Assembly: GCF_040719375.1 (NCBI RefSeq)
Contig: NZ_JBFDTP010000002.1
Coordinates: forward strand, 496,001-560,000
DNA length: 64,000 nt
Reading direction: 5' to 3'
Origin: Clostridium sp. AN503
GTDB lineage: Bacteria; Bacillota; Clostridia; Lachnospirales; Lachnospiraceae
Part shown: piece after piece, positions 51,697 through 60,441 of the stretch
Numbering within the stretch: the first letter of the stretch is position 1
Layout: each line of letters begins with the position of its first letter
The notes under the pieces: model-generated
Database searches by the model: none
The model's input: the letters and a program-made list of their open reading frames with translations, nothing else
Told to the model about the DNA's origin: nothing
Made by a program: the position numbers and the translations under genes

Positions 51697-52998
51697 ATGA
51701 AAAAAATGTGGGGCAGGATGAAAAAGTACCCGAACCTGTGGGCTTTTGCAGGATGCATTATGTTGGGAGTCCTGACGGCAATGGTATGGATCGTACTGAC
51801 GGAGTGTTGGAGGATCATGGTTTCGTATGGAGCGCGGGAGGCGATCAGAATGGCCGATTTCTGGTTATATATGGGAGCGGCAGGGTTCTGGGGAGCATTT
51901 GCAGGAATTTTCCTGATCCATCCCCTGTCGCTGACCATTTTCAATATGGCGCTCCTGTTTCGGAAGGGAACGCCGTCTCTCCGAAAGAAAGAACGGAATA
52001 CAGAGATCATCACGATCCTGCTGGGGGTATGCTATACCTTCCTCTACGACGCGGCCTTTAACGGCTATACGAGCGGCATCCAGTTCCGTTCTGACTGGCA
52101 GGAGGTTCTGTACAGGGGACAGCTGCATACCCCGGTCTGGACGGAGGCGGCCCTGACTGTGATCGTGCTCTCCTGCGTGGGTATCGCGGGATACCTGCTG
52201 CTGAAGCTTAAGGATATCAACCGGATGCCTCCGCTTTTGACGGTCCTTGGGATCTCATCGGTCTATATCGGAATCCTGATGTGTGTGCTGTGGACGGTGC
52301 AGGTGTCAGGAGAAGAGTGGCTGTTTGGGCTCTTCCCACTAAACTGCATTCTGATCGGTGCTAAGACAGTGCGGCGCACGGTGGAGACGTGGCGGGAACA
52401 TGCAGAGAATCGGGAAAATGTATATCAGAACGGTTTTTTAGGAGAGATCAATCGCTGGCTCCTGGACTCAGCCCACTGGCCCGCAGCGGCCTTTGTCCTG
52501 ATGCTCCCGCTCCTGGGGACGATGATCGGGATCCTGGTATTGTTTGGGCAGCGGCCGGACAGCGTGATTCGTGCCTGGACGGAAACCAGCGACTGGAGCC
52601 TGTCACAGCGCACTGCGCCGCCCAGTGTTTCCTATGATGAGCATTATCTCTGTACAGTAGCGGCACAGGGACATCCCGGCGTTGTGAAACCGATCCGATC
52701 CGGCATACGGCATGGACATCAGGTGACAGTCAACCGTCAGCTCTGTATCGCCAATGCCTTTGAGCAGGTGCTTGAGGAGCGGGCTGCGTGGCTGCATGGC
52801 CCTGTACGCCGGTTCTATGACCGGTATGGATTCCCGGTGGCGAGGCTGATCCGATCAGAGTATGCGGCTGATATTGTCTATTATGTGATGAAACCATTAG
52901 AGTGGCTGTTCCTGGCAGTCCTTTACCTGGTGGATGAAAAGCCGGAGAACCGGATCGCAGTCCAGTATCCCCATGCGCCTGTGCCGGTAGGAAGATGA
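51697..52998 (+). CDS. Polytopic membrane protein, DUF6688-like
   Basis: 433 residues from the ATG at 51697, preceded by AGGAGG. The in-frame ATG at 51616 has no ribosome site. About seven spans occupy residues 10-310. The cytosolic C-terminal part holds GHQVTVNRQLCIANAFEQVLEER and the end MKPLEWLFLAVLYLVDEKPENRIAVQYP, which I recognise tentatively as DUF6688. Function unknown. Separated by 72 bases from a DUF4173 protein gene. Confidence 0.65.
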   Translation: MKKMWGRMKKYPNLWAFAGCIMLGVLTAMVWIVLTECWRIMVSYGAREAIRMADFWLYMGAAGFWGAFAGIFLIHPLSLTIFNMALLFRKGTPSLRKKERNTEIITILLGVCYTFLYDAAFNGYTSGIQFRSDWQEVLYRGQLHTPVWTEAALTVIVLSCVGIAGYLLLKLKDINRMPPLLTVLGISSVYIGILMCVLWTVQVSGEEWLFGLFPLNCILIGAKTVRRTVETWREHAENRENVYQNGFLGEINRWLLDSAHWPAAAFVLMLPLLGTMIGILVLFGQRPDSVIRAWTETSDWSLSQRTAPPSVSYDEHYLCTVAAQGHPGVVKPIRSGIRHGHQVTVNRQLCIANAFEQVLEERAAWLHGPVRRFYDRYGFPVARLIRSEYAADIVYYVMKPLEWLFLAVLYLVDEKPENRIAVQYPHAPVPVGR

Positions 52999-53070
52999 GA
53001 GATGGGGCTGGAAAAATGGAAGTGAACCTGCAGGAATTTGCAGGAATAAAAAATGCAGGAGGAGCAGGAA

Positions 53071-54906
53071 ATGACGGAAACAGGATCAGGTATGCATAAT
53101 GCTACAGGAAATGAAGGAGGAGCTTCGGGTAGCGGATACTGGCTGCCGGCTGAAACAGAAGGGGGTGGAGAAATAGACGGCGGCATGAACGCTGTCGGGC
53201 CGGAGATAACCGGAGCAGGAGGGCCTGCGGAAGATACCGCTGTGGCGGATGCCGGACCGGAATGTATCGCAGTCCAGGTGCAGAAGGACAGACAGAAAAA
53301 GCCGCCGCTTCCAGCAGGAAGGGCAGACAAATGGGCGGCAGTCTGGATGTTTTTAGTGGCATATATGGCAGTGGAATGGTTCTGGATCGGAACCAATCAT
53401 GCTTATTACGGACTGGGTGTATTTCTCTATACCATGGTTTATGGGCTGACCGTGCTGACGTATGTGGTGAAGTCGGGGCACAGGCTGAAAGCGGAAGGGA
53501 TCTTCTGGTTTGCGGTGATGGGATTGTGCGGGTTTTCCTATGTGTGGGTTTACAATCACTCCCTGATGATGTTTTTGGCGCTGTTTCTCAGGCTGGTGAG
53601 CCTTTATTTTACAGCGGTCGTACTGGAAGTGCTGATTGGTGGTAAAACGGGTGATTATTTCATTGTTGATTCGTACCTGTTTCTGGTGCTGGTACCTTTT
53701 AAGAACTTTTCGGCGCAGATGCAGGTCATCAGGCAGAGACTGAAAAAACTCACGCTGGCAAAGGAGATCCTGTATGGCCTGACCGGGTGTCTGGCGGCGA
53801 TTCCCCTGCTGGCGGTGATCATTGGACTGCTCAGCGGTGCGGATGATAATTTTGCCGATATCCTTTCAAATGGTTTCTGGTATCTGCTGGAGCGGTGGGG
53901 GCATTTTTTGTGGACAGGCGTCCTGGCGGTCCCGGTCAGCGCCTATCTCTATGGACAGATGTACGGCTGTGCGAAAAAGCGGGGAACAGATGCAGTGACG
54001 GCTGAGAAGGTGAAGAAAGATTTAAAGACTCTGGCGGTTGTGCCGATGGCAGGAATGATACCGGCGCTGGTCAGTGCAGTGATCCTGTACCTGCTCTTTA
54101 TCGGGCTTCAGGGCAGTTATTATCTGGATGCGCTGCGCGGGGTGCTGCCGGAAGGGTTTACTTACTCGGAGTATGCGAGACAGGGATTTTTTGAGCTGGT
54201 GGCGTTAAGCGTCCTCAATCTGGGCATCATCTGCCTGGCGTATCTTCTGTACCGGCGGAAAGCGGCAGGGAAAAAGGCGGATTTAGCCGGCGGCTTTTTA
54301 AAATATTACACGGTGGTGATCAGCGTCCTCACGCTGTTTTTGATCGCCACGGCAATGACGAAAATGTACCTGTATATCCAGGCCTACGGCCTTACGCCGC
54401 TGCGGGTGATTCCCAGTGTGTTCATGGCATTCCTGGCGATGGTCTTCCTTTTGACGGCGGCGTCCCGGTTTGTGCGGGTCCCGGTCATGCGGATCAGCGT
54501 ATGTGTGTTTGCGGCGGGCTTTACGGTCATGGCGCTGTGCGGAATGGATGGGAGGATCGCTTCCTATAATCTGAACCGCTGGCAGAAAGGGACCCTGGAT
54601 GCAGTCCCGGAAGAAACCCTGGTGCGCGGACACCTTGCCAGCGTGCCTCCGGTCTATGAGGTCTGGAAAAACGGCGATGACATGACGAAGCTCCGGATGG
54701 AACTGGTCGCAGACTCGATCTACTGCGATTATATTTCCATCTATGATGGAACCGGCGGGTTCTTTTATCTGAACCGGGAACGGAGCGGGGCGGTGGCGGC
54801 ACTGCGGGAGATGGAAGAAAGCTTCCGGCAGCGGGGACTGGATATGGAAGCGCGCTGGAAGGTGCGGATGGAGTTTGAGACACTGGAGAATCCGAGCCGG
54901 CGGTAG
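53071..54906 (+). CDS. DUF4173/DUF4153 membrane protein
   Basis: 611 residues from the ATG at 53071, chosen for AGGAGGAGCAGGAA upstream. A soluble Gly/Glu-rich N-terminus (1-90) precedes about eleven spans. AMTKMYLYIQAYGLTPLRVIPS is the DUF4173 signature, followed by more spans and a C-terminal outer segment. Function unknown. It follows the DUF6688-like gene and probably belongs to the same membrane-protein operon. Confidence 0.82.
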   Translation: MTETGSGMHNATGNEGGASGSGYWLPAETEGGGEIDGGMNAVGPEITGAGGPAEDTAVADAGPECIAVQVQKDRQKKPPLPAGRADKWAAVWMFLVAYMAVEWFWIGTNHAYYGLGVFLYTMVYGLTVLTYVVKSGHRLKAEGIFWFAVMGLCGFSYVWVYNHSLMMFLALFLRLVSLYFTAVVLEVLIGGKTGDYFIVDSYLFLVLVPFKNFSAQMQVIRQRLKKLTLAKEILYGLTGCLAAIPLLAVIIGLLSGADDNFADILSNGFWYLLERWGHFLWTGVLAVPVSAYLYGQMYGCAKKRGTDAVTAEKVKKDLKTLAVVPMAGMIPALVSAVILYLLFIGLQGSYYLDALRGVLPEGFTYSEYARQGFFELVALSVLNLGIICLAYLLYRRKAAGKKADLAGGFLKYYTVVISVLTLFLIATAMTKMYLYIQAYGLTPLRVIPSVFMAFLAMVFLLTAASRFVRVPVMRISVCVFAAGFTVMALCGMDGRIASYNLNRWQKGTLDAVPEETLVRGHLASVPPVYEVWKNGDDMTKLRMELVADSIYCDYISIYDGTGGFFYLNRERSGAVAALREMEESFRQRGLDMEARWKVRMEFETLENPSRR

Positions 54907-54944
54907 ATGGTTTCAGGCTGGTTTAAGACGGATAAAAACCGTCA

Positions 54945-55004
54945 ATACTGTCATGGAAGATCATGAGTGAAATGATCATATCTAAGAAATGAGGATGACA
55001 GTAT
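54945..55004 (+). promoter_or_regulatory. Leader stem enclosing the cfa start codon
   Basis: ATACTGTCAT (54945-54954) pairs perfectly with ATGACAGTAT (54995-55004), which includes the first two bases of the ATG at 55003. Inside, GATCAT (54959-54964) pairs with ATGATC (54972-54977). The GAGG ribosome site at 54991-54994 lies just before the stem's right arm. Folding would hide the start of translation. Confidence 0.55.
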
Positions 55005-56166
55005 GAGCGGAAAACCATTTATCAGTGAATATTTAAAGGACTTGATCCCGGTCGCATTTGAACTGGAAACAGCGGATGAATTTCATGTGGTCGGGACGGG
55101 ACCGGTTCAGTTCCGGGTAAAACTGAACCGGGAACTGCCCAAGCGGGAGCTGATGCGCAGCACTTCCCTGGCGCTGGGAGAAGCATATATGCGCGGGGAT
55201 ATAGAACTGGACAAAGACCTGTTTGAGGTCCTGGATCTGTTTATGGGAGAGATGGGGAAGTTTAAGACCAACCGGCGGGCGCTCCACAGCCTGCTCCACA
55301 CATCCATGAGTATCCGGAACCAGAAGAAGGAAGTGACCTCCCACTATGATATCGGCAACGATTTTTATAAGCTGTGGCTGGATGAGACCATGAGCTATTC
55401 CTGCGGGTATTTCAAAAATGAGGAAAGTACGCTGTTTGAGGCCCAGGTGGGGAAGGTGGATCATATTTTAGACAAATTATGCCTGGAAAAGGACATGACA
55501 CTGCTTGATATTGGATGTGGGTGGGGATTTTTGCTCAAACGGGCAGTGAAGCGCTACGGTGTAAAAGGGGTGGGGATCACCCTGAGCGAGGAGCAGTACA
55601 AGAAGGTTTGTGAGGAGATCAAAGAGGAGCATCTGGAAGATAAGATGGAGGTGCGCCTGATGGACTACCGGGAACTGGAAAAGAGCGGATACCAGTTTGA
55701 CCGGGTGGTCAGTGTCGGGATGCTGGAGCACGTAGGGAGGGGGAACTATGAATGTTTCCTGGAAAACGCCGAGAGCGTTATGAAGCCGGGAGGGCTGTTC
55801 CTTCTGCATTATATCAGTGCACAGCAGGAGCACTCGGGAGATCCCTGGATCCGCCGCTATATCTTCCCGGGCGGAGTGATCCCCAGCCTGCGGGAGATCA
55901 TCGAGCTTCTGCCGGAATACGGATTCTATACGCTGGATGTGGAAAGCCTGCGCAGGCATTACACGAAGACCCTGCTGTGCTGGAGGAAGAATTTTCTCCG
56001 CAGCAGGGAGGAGATCGCAAAGACCTATGGCGAGGAGTTTACACGTATGTGGGAGTTGTACCTGGCATCCTGTGCGGCAACCTTCCACAATGGGATCATC
56101 GACCTGCATCAGATCCTGATGTCAAAAGGGATCAACAACAGCCTGCCGATGACGCGGGTAGTGTGA
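55003..56166 (+). CDS. cfa: Cyclopropane-fatty-acyl-phospholipid synthase family methyltransferase
   Basis: 387 residues. LLDIGCGWGFLLKRAVKRYGVKGVGITLSEEQ holds the SAM loop (G-C-G-W-G), with VGMLEHVG and IRRYIFPGG as Cfa motifs. SHYDIGNDFYKLWLD is the conserved substrate-side segment. It transfers a methylene group to unsaturated phospholipid chains. The N-terminal 100 residues are the usual lipid-binding region. Regulation may involve the stem covering its start codon. Confidence 0.93.
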   Translation: MSGKPFISEYLKDLIPVAFELETADEFHVVGTGPVQFRVKLNRELPKRELMRSTSLALGEAYMRGDIELDKDLFEVLDLFMGEMGKFKTNRRALHSLLHTSMSIRNQKKEVTSHYDIGNDFYKLWLDETMSYSCGYFKNEESTLFEAQVGKVDHILDKLCLEKDMTLLDIGCGWGFLLKRAVKRYGVKGVGITLSEEQYKKVCEEIKEEHLEDKMEVRLMDYRELEKSGYQFDRVVSVGMLEHVGRGNYECFLENAESVMKPGGLFLLHYISAQQEHSGDPWIRRYIFPGGVIPSLREIIELLPEYGFYTLDVESLRRHYTKTLLCWRKNFLRSREEIAKTYGEEFTRMWELYLASCAATFHNGIIDLHQILMSKGINNSLPMTRVV

Positions 56167-56280
56167 CTGAATGTGGCTATGGGGCCGGGACTTTTGGTCT
56201 TCACAGAATTTTTAGAAAATATCCATTGATTTCACAGGGCCAGGTGCCTATAATAACTGTATCGGACAGTTGGAAAATAT

Positions 56281-56787
56281 ATGGAAAGTGAGATTGAGGA
56301 TATGAAGGATACAGCAGATAACTGCAGGAGAAAACGGAGGTTCGCGGGAGCAGTGCTTGCTTTAATCCTGGCGGCTGCCGGGGCGCAGACGGCCTTTGCC
56401 GGACAGTGGGAAGCCCAGGAGGATGGAGGCTTTAAGTATCAGGAAGACGGCGCCTATCTGACAGAGTGGCACCAGATCGACGGGATCTGGTACTATTTTG
56501 ACCCGGATACAGGAGCCTGGGCGGAGCAGCCGGAGCTGACCCAGACTGCCGCCTGCCATCTGCTGGAAAACGCCGTGAACCGGGCCGGATGGTATCAGAA
56601 CGAAGCCTTTCCTGTGCATTACCGGGTAGACAGCACGGCAGCGCGAAAGATGACCATATCCGTGCTGCTGGAGACAGCGCCCGATCAGGTCACCAGCACA
56701 CTGGGGACCTTTGAGATCGACCGGAGGAATGGGACGGCGAAGGAGCTGTCCACGAAGATCATTCTGGATCTTTATGCTTATCAGTGA
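56281..56787 (+). CDS. Secreted protein with a cell-wall/choline-binding repeat
   Basis: 168 residues. A basic start, hydrophobic core (FAGAVLALILAAAGAQTAFA) and signal peptidase site are followed by one cell-wall-binding-type repeat (GIWYYFDPDTGAWA, key W-Y-Y-F and G-x-W). A C-terminal domain (about 85-168) has no recognised family. Two ATGs at 56281 and 56302 are possible and neither has a strong ribosome site. It ends convergently against the GntR gene with a 7-base overlap. Confidence 0.7.
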   Translation: MESEIEDMKDTADNCRRKRRFAGAVLALILAAAGAQTAFAGQWEAQEDGGFKYQEDGAYLTEWHQIDGIWYYFDPDTGAWAEQPELTQTAACHLLENAVNRAGWYQNEAFPVHYRVDSTAARKMTISVLLETAPDQVTSTLGTFEIDRRNGTAKELSTKIILDLYAYQ

Positions 56788-58208
56788 CCGTCAAAAGGGC
56801 CGGGGCCAGAGGGGAGGAACAGCATTGCTGCTTCCTCGATCCCAATGGAAACGGCTTTTTTTTGTGAGGACAGGAAGGTGGTGGTTAAAGCCTGTTCCAG
56901 AGCAGCGCCAAACTGCAGAGAATCTCCCCGGTCCAGGCTGTTTGCCAGCAGGTCTGCATGATGACCAAGGTTGAGCGGTGGTTCAATGCAGGACAATGTC
57001 TGGCCCCAGATAAGCAGATCCAGCAGTTTTTCATAGATTCTTCTGAGGGCGGACAGACCGGCAGCGCTGATCAGTGTCATCAGGCAGACACCGATCGCCA
57101 CGCCATACTGTCCTGTGCTCTGCGCGACGCGGATTTCTTCGATGGCGTGTTCTCTGCTTTCCTGACTGATGATCGGAAAGGCAGTACTGATCAGGGGGCG
57201 GCAGATGACAGTCAGGATATGAAGCGACTCCAGATACAGCATAATATTTTTTCTGACAGCAGGATTTTCCCATTTGATCACCTTAAAGGACTGTTCCGGT
57301 GAGAGCACCTTTGTCCCGACTCCGTTGACAGACTCTGTAACGCCAAGATCATTGAGCAGGGCAATGGAACGCCTCATAGTGATCGTCGGTATGGAGAACT
57401 CTTCTGCCAGGGCCCGGGCGGACGGCAGGAATGTATGGCTGGTGTATTCCCCTGTATAGATCCGGCGGATGATCTTATTGGCAGCAGCATGGCAGATCTG
57501 GATCTTTCCCCAGTGATATGTGTCAGTGTGAATATCTGCCTGTGCATTTGAATATTGAACGCCGAATTCCGGGTAAGTTTTCTGTATCAGGTCCCACAGG
57601 GCATCCATATGTCCGCTTTCTCTCAGGGTCAGCAGATCTTTAAATTTCTCATGCAGTTTTTGATATTCCAATTCCCAAAAAACAGGATCCCGAGCAATCT
57701 TGGACAGATGAGAAGGGTAGGTAAATAACATAACATCATAGTAAAGGTCCAGCAGAAGAGGATTGTGAAGGGCTTCTGTGATCTTTGCAAGGAATACGAC
57801 CGTGGGGGCGTCCCAGGAATTGGTGGGCTGGTCCAGGATCAGGTGAAGTTCCTGCAGCATGGAAGGGTCACATGCGGACAGCCCATAATAAAAAACCTGC
57901 GGAAAGATCAGGTCAAAGCTTTGATGGATGGTTTTCAGCTCCTGGTCGGAGAGGAAAACGCTGTCCGGCAGCGCTCTCTGCGGATCATGGGCGTCATAAA
58001 TGACGATGGTCCGCCGATTCCCCGTAGTGGTAATATAACCTTTCTGTTCCAGCAATTGAACTGCTTTGCGCACAGCCATGGTGGAAACGCCGAACAGATG
58101 GCTTAGCTTATGGATGGAGGGGAGATGTTCTCCTTTGGGATAAAATCCGTAACGGATGCGGGTGAGCAGATATCCGTAGATCAAAATGTACAGTCTTTTT
58201 TCTTCCAT
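56781..58208 (-). CDS. GntR-type regulator with two winged-helix domains
   Basis: 475 residues from the ATG at 58208, preceded by GGAGG. The first winged helix (about 8-72) has LPSIHKLSHLFGVSTMAVRKAVQLLEQKGYI. A second, complete one appears at about 245-305 with LPSARALAEEFSIPTITMRRSIALLNDLGV. Each is followed by a helical region of about 150-170 residues, so the protein looks like an internal duplication of a GntR unit. Family members usually have one. It is divergent from the histidine kinase gene at 58373. Target and ligand unknown. Confidence 0.8.
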   Translation of the reverse strand: MEEKRLYILIYGYLLTRIRYGFYPKGEHLPSIHKLSHLFGVSTMAVRKAVQLLEQKGYITTTGNRRTIVIYDAHDPQRALPDSVFLSDQELKTIHQSFDLIFPQVFYYGLSACDPSMLQELHLILDQPTNSWDAPTVVFLAKITEALHNPLLLDLYYDVMLFTYPSHLSKIARDPVFWELEYQKLHEKFKDLLTLRESGHMDALWDLIQKTYPEFGVQYSNAQADIHTDTYHWGKIQICHAAANKIIRRIYTGEYTSHTFLPSARALAEEFSIPTITMRRSIALLNDLGVTESVNGVGTKVLSPEQSFKVIKWENPAVRKNIMLYLESLHILTVICRPLISTAFPIISQESREHAIEEIRVAQSTGQYGVAIGVCLMTLISAAGLSALRRIYEKLLDLLIWGQTLSCIEPPLNLGHHADLLANSLDRGDSLQFGAALEQALTTTFLSSQKKAVSIGIEEAAMLFLPSGPGPFDGH

Positions 58209-58372
58209 CTTCGGTACCTCCGTAAATTCTTTCAACATTATAACATAGTATGTAAAAAAACTCTACGCCCTGCGGCGCCATAGACTTTTGAACAGAAATG
58301 TGATATGATGATAAAGGTTATGAAAGACAGGTACTGAAGGTATGTGATCCGGATGGGCAGAAGGGAAAAAGT

Positions 58373-60418
58373 ATGGATACGGATAAGGAAAGCGCGTTTG
58401 ACGCAACGGCCAATCCCCGGTTAAATACGATTGACGAATATGATACATTGATGAATTCCATAGGCGTCAGTGTGAGCAAACACAGGCTGGATGAAGATTT
58501 CACTGTTCTGTGGGCCAATGACAGCTATTATTCCAGTACGGGATACTCCAAGGAGGAATATCACAGGCTGTTCAAGAGCGTTGGGAAATATTATGAAGGC
58601 TATGAGAAGGAATACGAAAAGATCGCTGCTGCCCTGAGAACGGCACTTGAGAACGGGGAGCAGAGGTATTATGCAACCTGCAGGATGCCGGTGAAGGGCG
58701 GTTCCTGCCACTGGATCCAGATCGTCGGCACCTTAACGGATGATTATATTGACGGGTGCAGAGTGATCTACAGCACCTTCCAGGATATCACCAGCCTGAT
58801 GGTGCATGTAGAGCAGGAGCATGCTAAGATCCAGGGGGATCTGGAGGAAGCGCTGCGCCGGGAGAAGCAGGCGAATATGGCAAAATCAGATTTCCTTTCC
58901 CGTATGTCCCACGATATCCGCACTCCGATGAATGCTATTGCCGGGATGACAGAGATTGCTGCCGCTCATCTGGATAATCAGGTGAGGATGAAGGACTGCT
59001 TGAAAAAGATATCCCTTTCCAGCCAGCATCTTCTAAGCCTGATCAATGATGTTTTGGACATGTCAAAGATTGAGAGCGGAAAAATGGCTGTTTCCATGAG
59101 CCCTTTGTACCTTCCGGAGCTGACGGAAGATATCGTGACGATCATGCGGCCGGAATATGAGGAAAAGGGTCTGGACTTTTCTGTACGTCTCCATAACGTG
59201 CAGCACGAGTACTTTTACAGCGATTCCCTGCGCATCCGGCAGGTGTTTATCAATATCCTGTCCAACGCCTGCAAGTTCACTCCCAGGGGTGGTTCGGTGA
59301 CTATGGATGTGGAGGAAAAGCCGGGGGCCGGCACGGAGACAGCCCGGTTTATATTCAAGTTTACAGATACAGGGATCGGTATTGAACCTGAATTCCTAAA
59401 CCATATCTTTGAGGTGTTCACCCGGGAGGAGGACAGCCGTGTGGACAAGACGGAGGGATCTGGACTGGGGATGGCGATTGCGAAGAAGATCGTGGAACTG
59501 CTGGGCGGAACGATTTCTGTCACCAGTGAACAGAACAAAGGGTCAGTCTTTACGGTTGATCTGCCTTTAAAGATCGATATCTCCAAAACGGATGATATAA
59601 AGCTTTCAAAAGCCAGGGTCCTGGTGGCGGATGACGACCGGTGCGCTGCAGAGTATGCGCTCCATGTGCTGAGGGAATGCGGAGCGTCTGCTGACAGTGC
59701 ATTTACCGGATATGATGCAGTATCCAAAGTGGAGGAAGCATACCTGCGGGGAGAGGGATACGACGCTGTGATCCTTGACTGGAAGATGCCGGGCATGGAT
59801 GGGAAACAGACGGCAGCCCTGATCCGCGAAAAGATGGGGGAGGCGCTGCCGATCATGATGATCTCGGCTTATGACTGGTCGGATATTGAGGAAGAAGTAC
59901 TGAAGATGGGAGTCAGCGGTTTTTTGCAGAAGCCGCTCTACCGCTCTACACTGACCCGCAGCCTGGAACGCTGTTTGAGGGGAGAGACTGCCATTGGGGG
60001 AAGCGAGCGGCCTGTGTATGATTTTTCAGGGAAAACATTTCTGGTGGTGGAGGATAACGAACTGAATCTGGAGATCGCCCAGGAATTCCTTGTATCTGCC
60101 GGGGCAGCGGTAGAATATGCCCAAAATGGGGAACTGGGCGTGGGGATGTTCGCGGCATCACCAGAATTTTATTATGATCTTATCCTGATGGATGTCCAGA
60201 TGCCGGTAATGAATGGATATACGGCGACGCGGAGAATCCGGGCGCTTGACAGGAAGGATGCGGCCGGGGTCCCCGTCCTGGCAATGACCGCAGATGCATT
60301 TACTGAAGATGTGGAAATGTCCAGGGAAGCCGGGATGAATGGTCATTTGGCAAAGCCTCTCAATATGGAGTGGCTGTACCAGGTGATTGACGGTTTCATG
60401 AAAAACAGTGGGGAGTAA
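58373..60418 (+). CDS. Hybrid sensor histidine kinase with two receiver domains
   Basis: 681 residues, with no membrane span. A PAS-like N-terminus (about 25-145, with WANDSYYSSTGYSKEEYHRLF) leads to HisKA with the phosphohistidine in SRMSHDIRTPMNAI. The ATPase domain (N-box NILSNACKFT, G-boxes GIGIEP and GSGLGMAIA) follows, then two receivers with VADDD...ILDWKMPGMDG and VEDNE...LMDVQMPVMNG. GGGAAAAAG precedes the ATG. Its output is not encoded next door; the double-wHTH GntR gene is divergent. Such cytosolic hybrids in gut Clostridia often carry signals to GGDEF systems. Confidence 0.92.
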   Translation: MDTDKESAFDATANPRLNTIDEYDTLMNSIGVSVSKHRLDEDFTVLWANDSYYSSTGYSKEEYHRLFKSVGKYYEGYEKEYEKIAAALRTALENGEQRYYATCRMPVKGGSCHWIQIVGTLTDDYIDGCRVIYSTFQDITSLMVHVEQEHAKIQGDLEEALRREKQANMAKSDFLSRMSHDIRTPMNAIAGMTEIAAAHLDNQVRMKDCLKKISLSSQHLLSLINDVLDMSKIESGKMAVSMSPLYLPELTEDIVTIMRPEYEEKGLDFSVRLHNVQHEYFYSDSLRIRQVFINILSNACKFTPRGGSVTMDVEEKPGAGTETARFIFKFTDTGIGIEPEFLNHIFEVFTREEDSRVDKTEGSGLGMAIAKKIVELLGGTISVTSEQNKGSVFTVDLPLKIDISKTDDIKLSKARVLVADDDRCAAEYALHVLRECGASADSAFTGYDAVSKVEEAYLRGEGYDAVILDWKMPGMDGKQTAALIREKMGEALPIMMISAYDWSDIEEEVLKMGVSGFLQKPLYRSTLTRSLERCLRGETAIGGSERPVYDFSGKTFLVVEDNELNLEIAQEFLVSAGAAVEYAQNGELGVGMFAASPEFYYDLILMDVQMPVMNGYTATRRIRALDRKDAAGVPVLAMTADAFTEDVEMSREAGMNGHLAKPLNMEWLYQVIDGFMKNSGE

Positions 60419-60441
60419 TGAAGCAGGCAGGGAGCGCGGGA

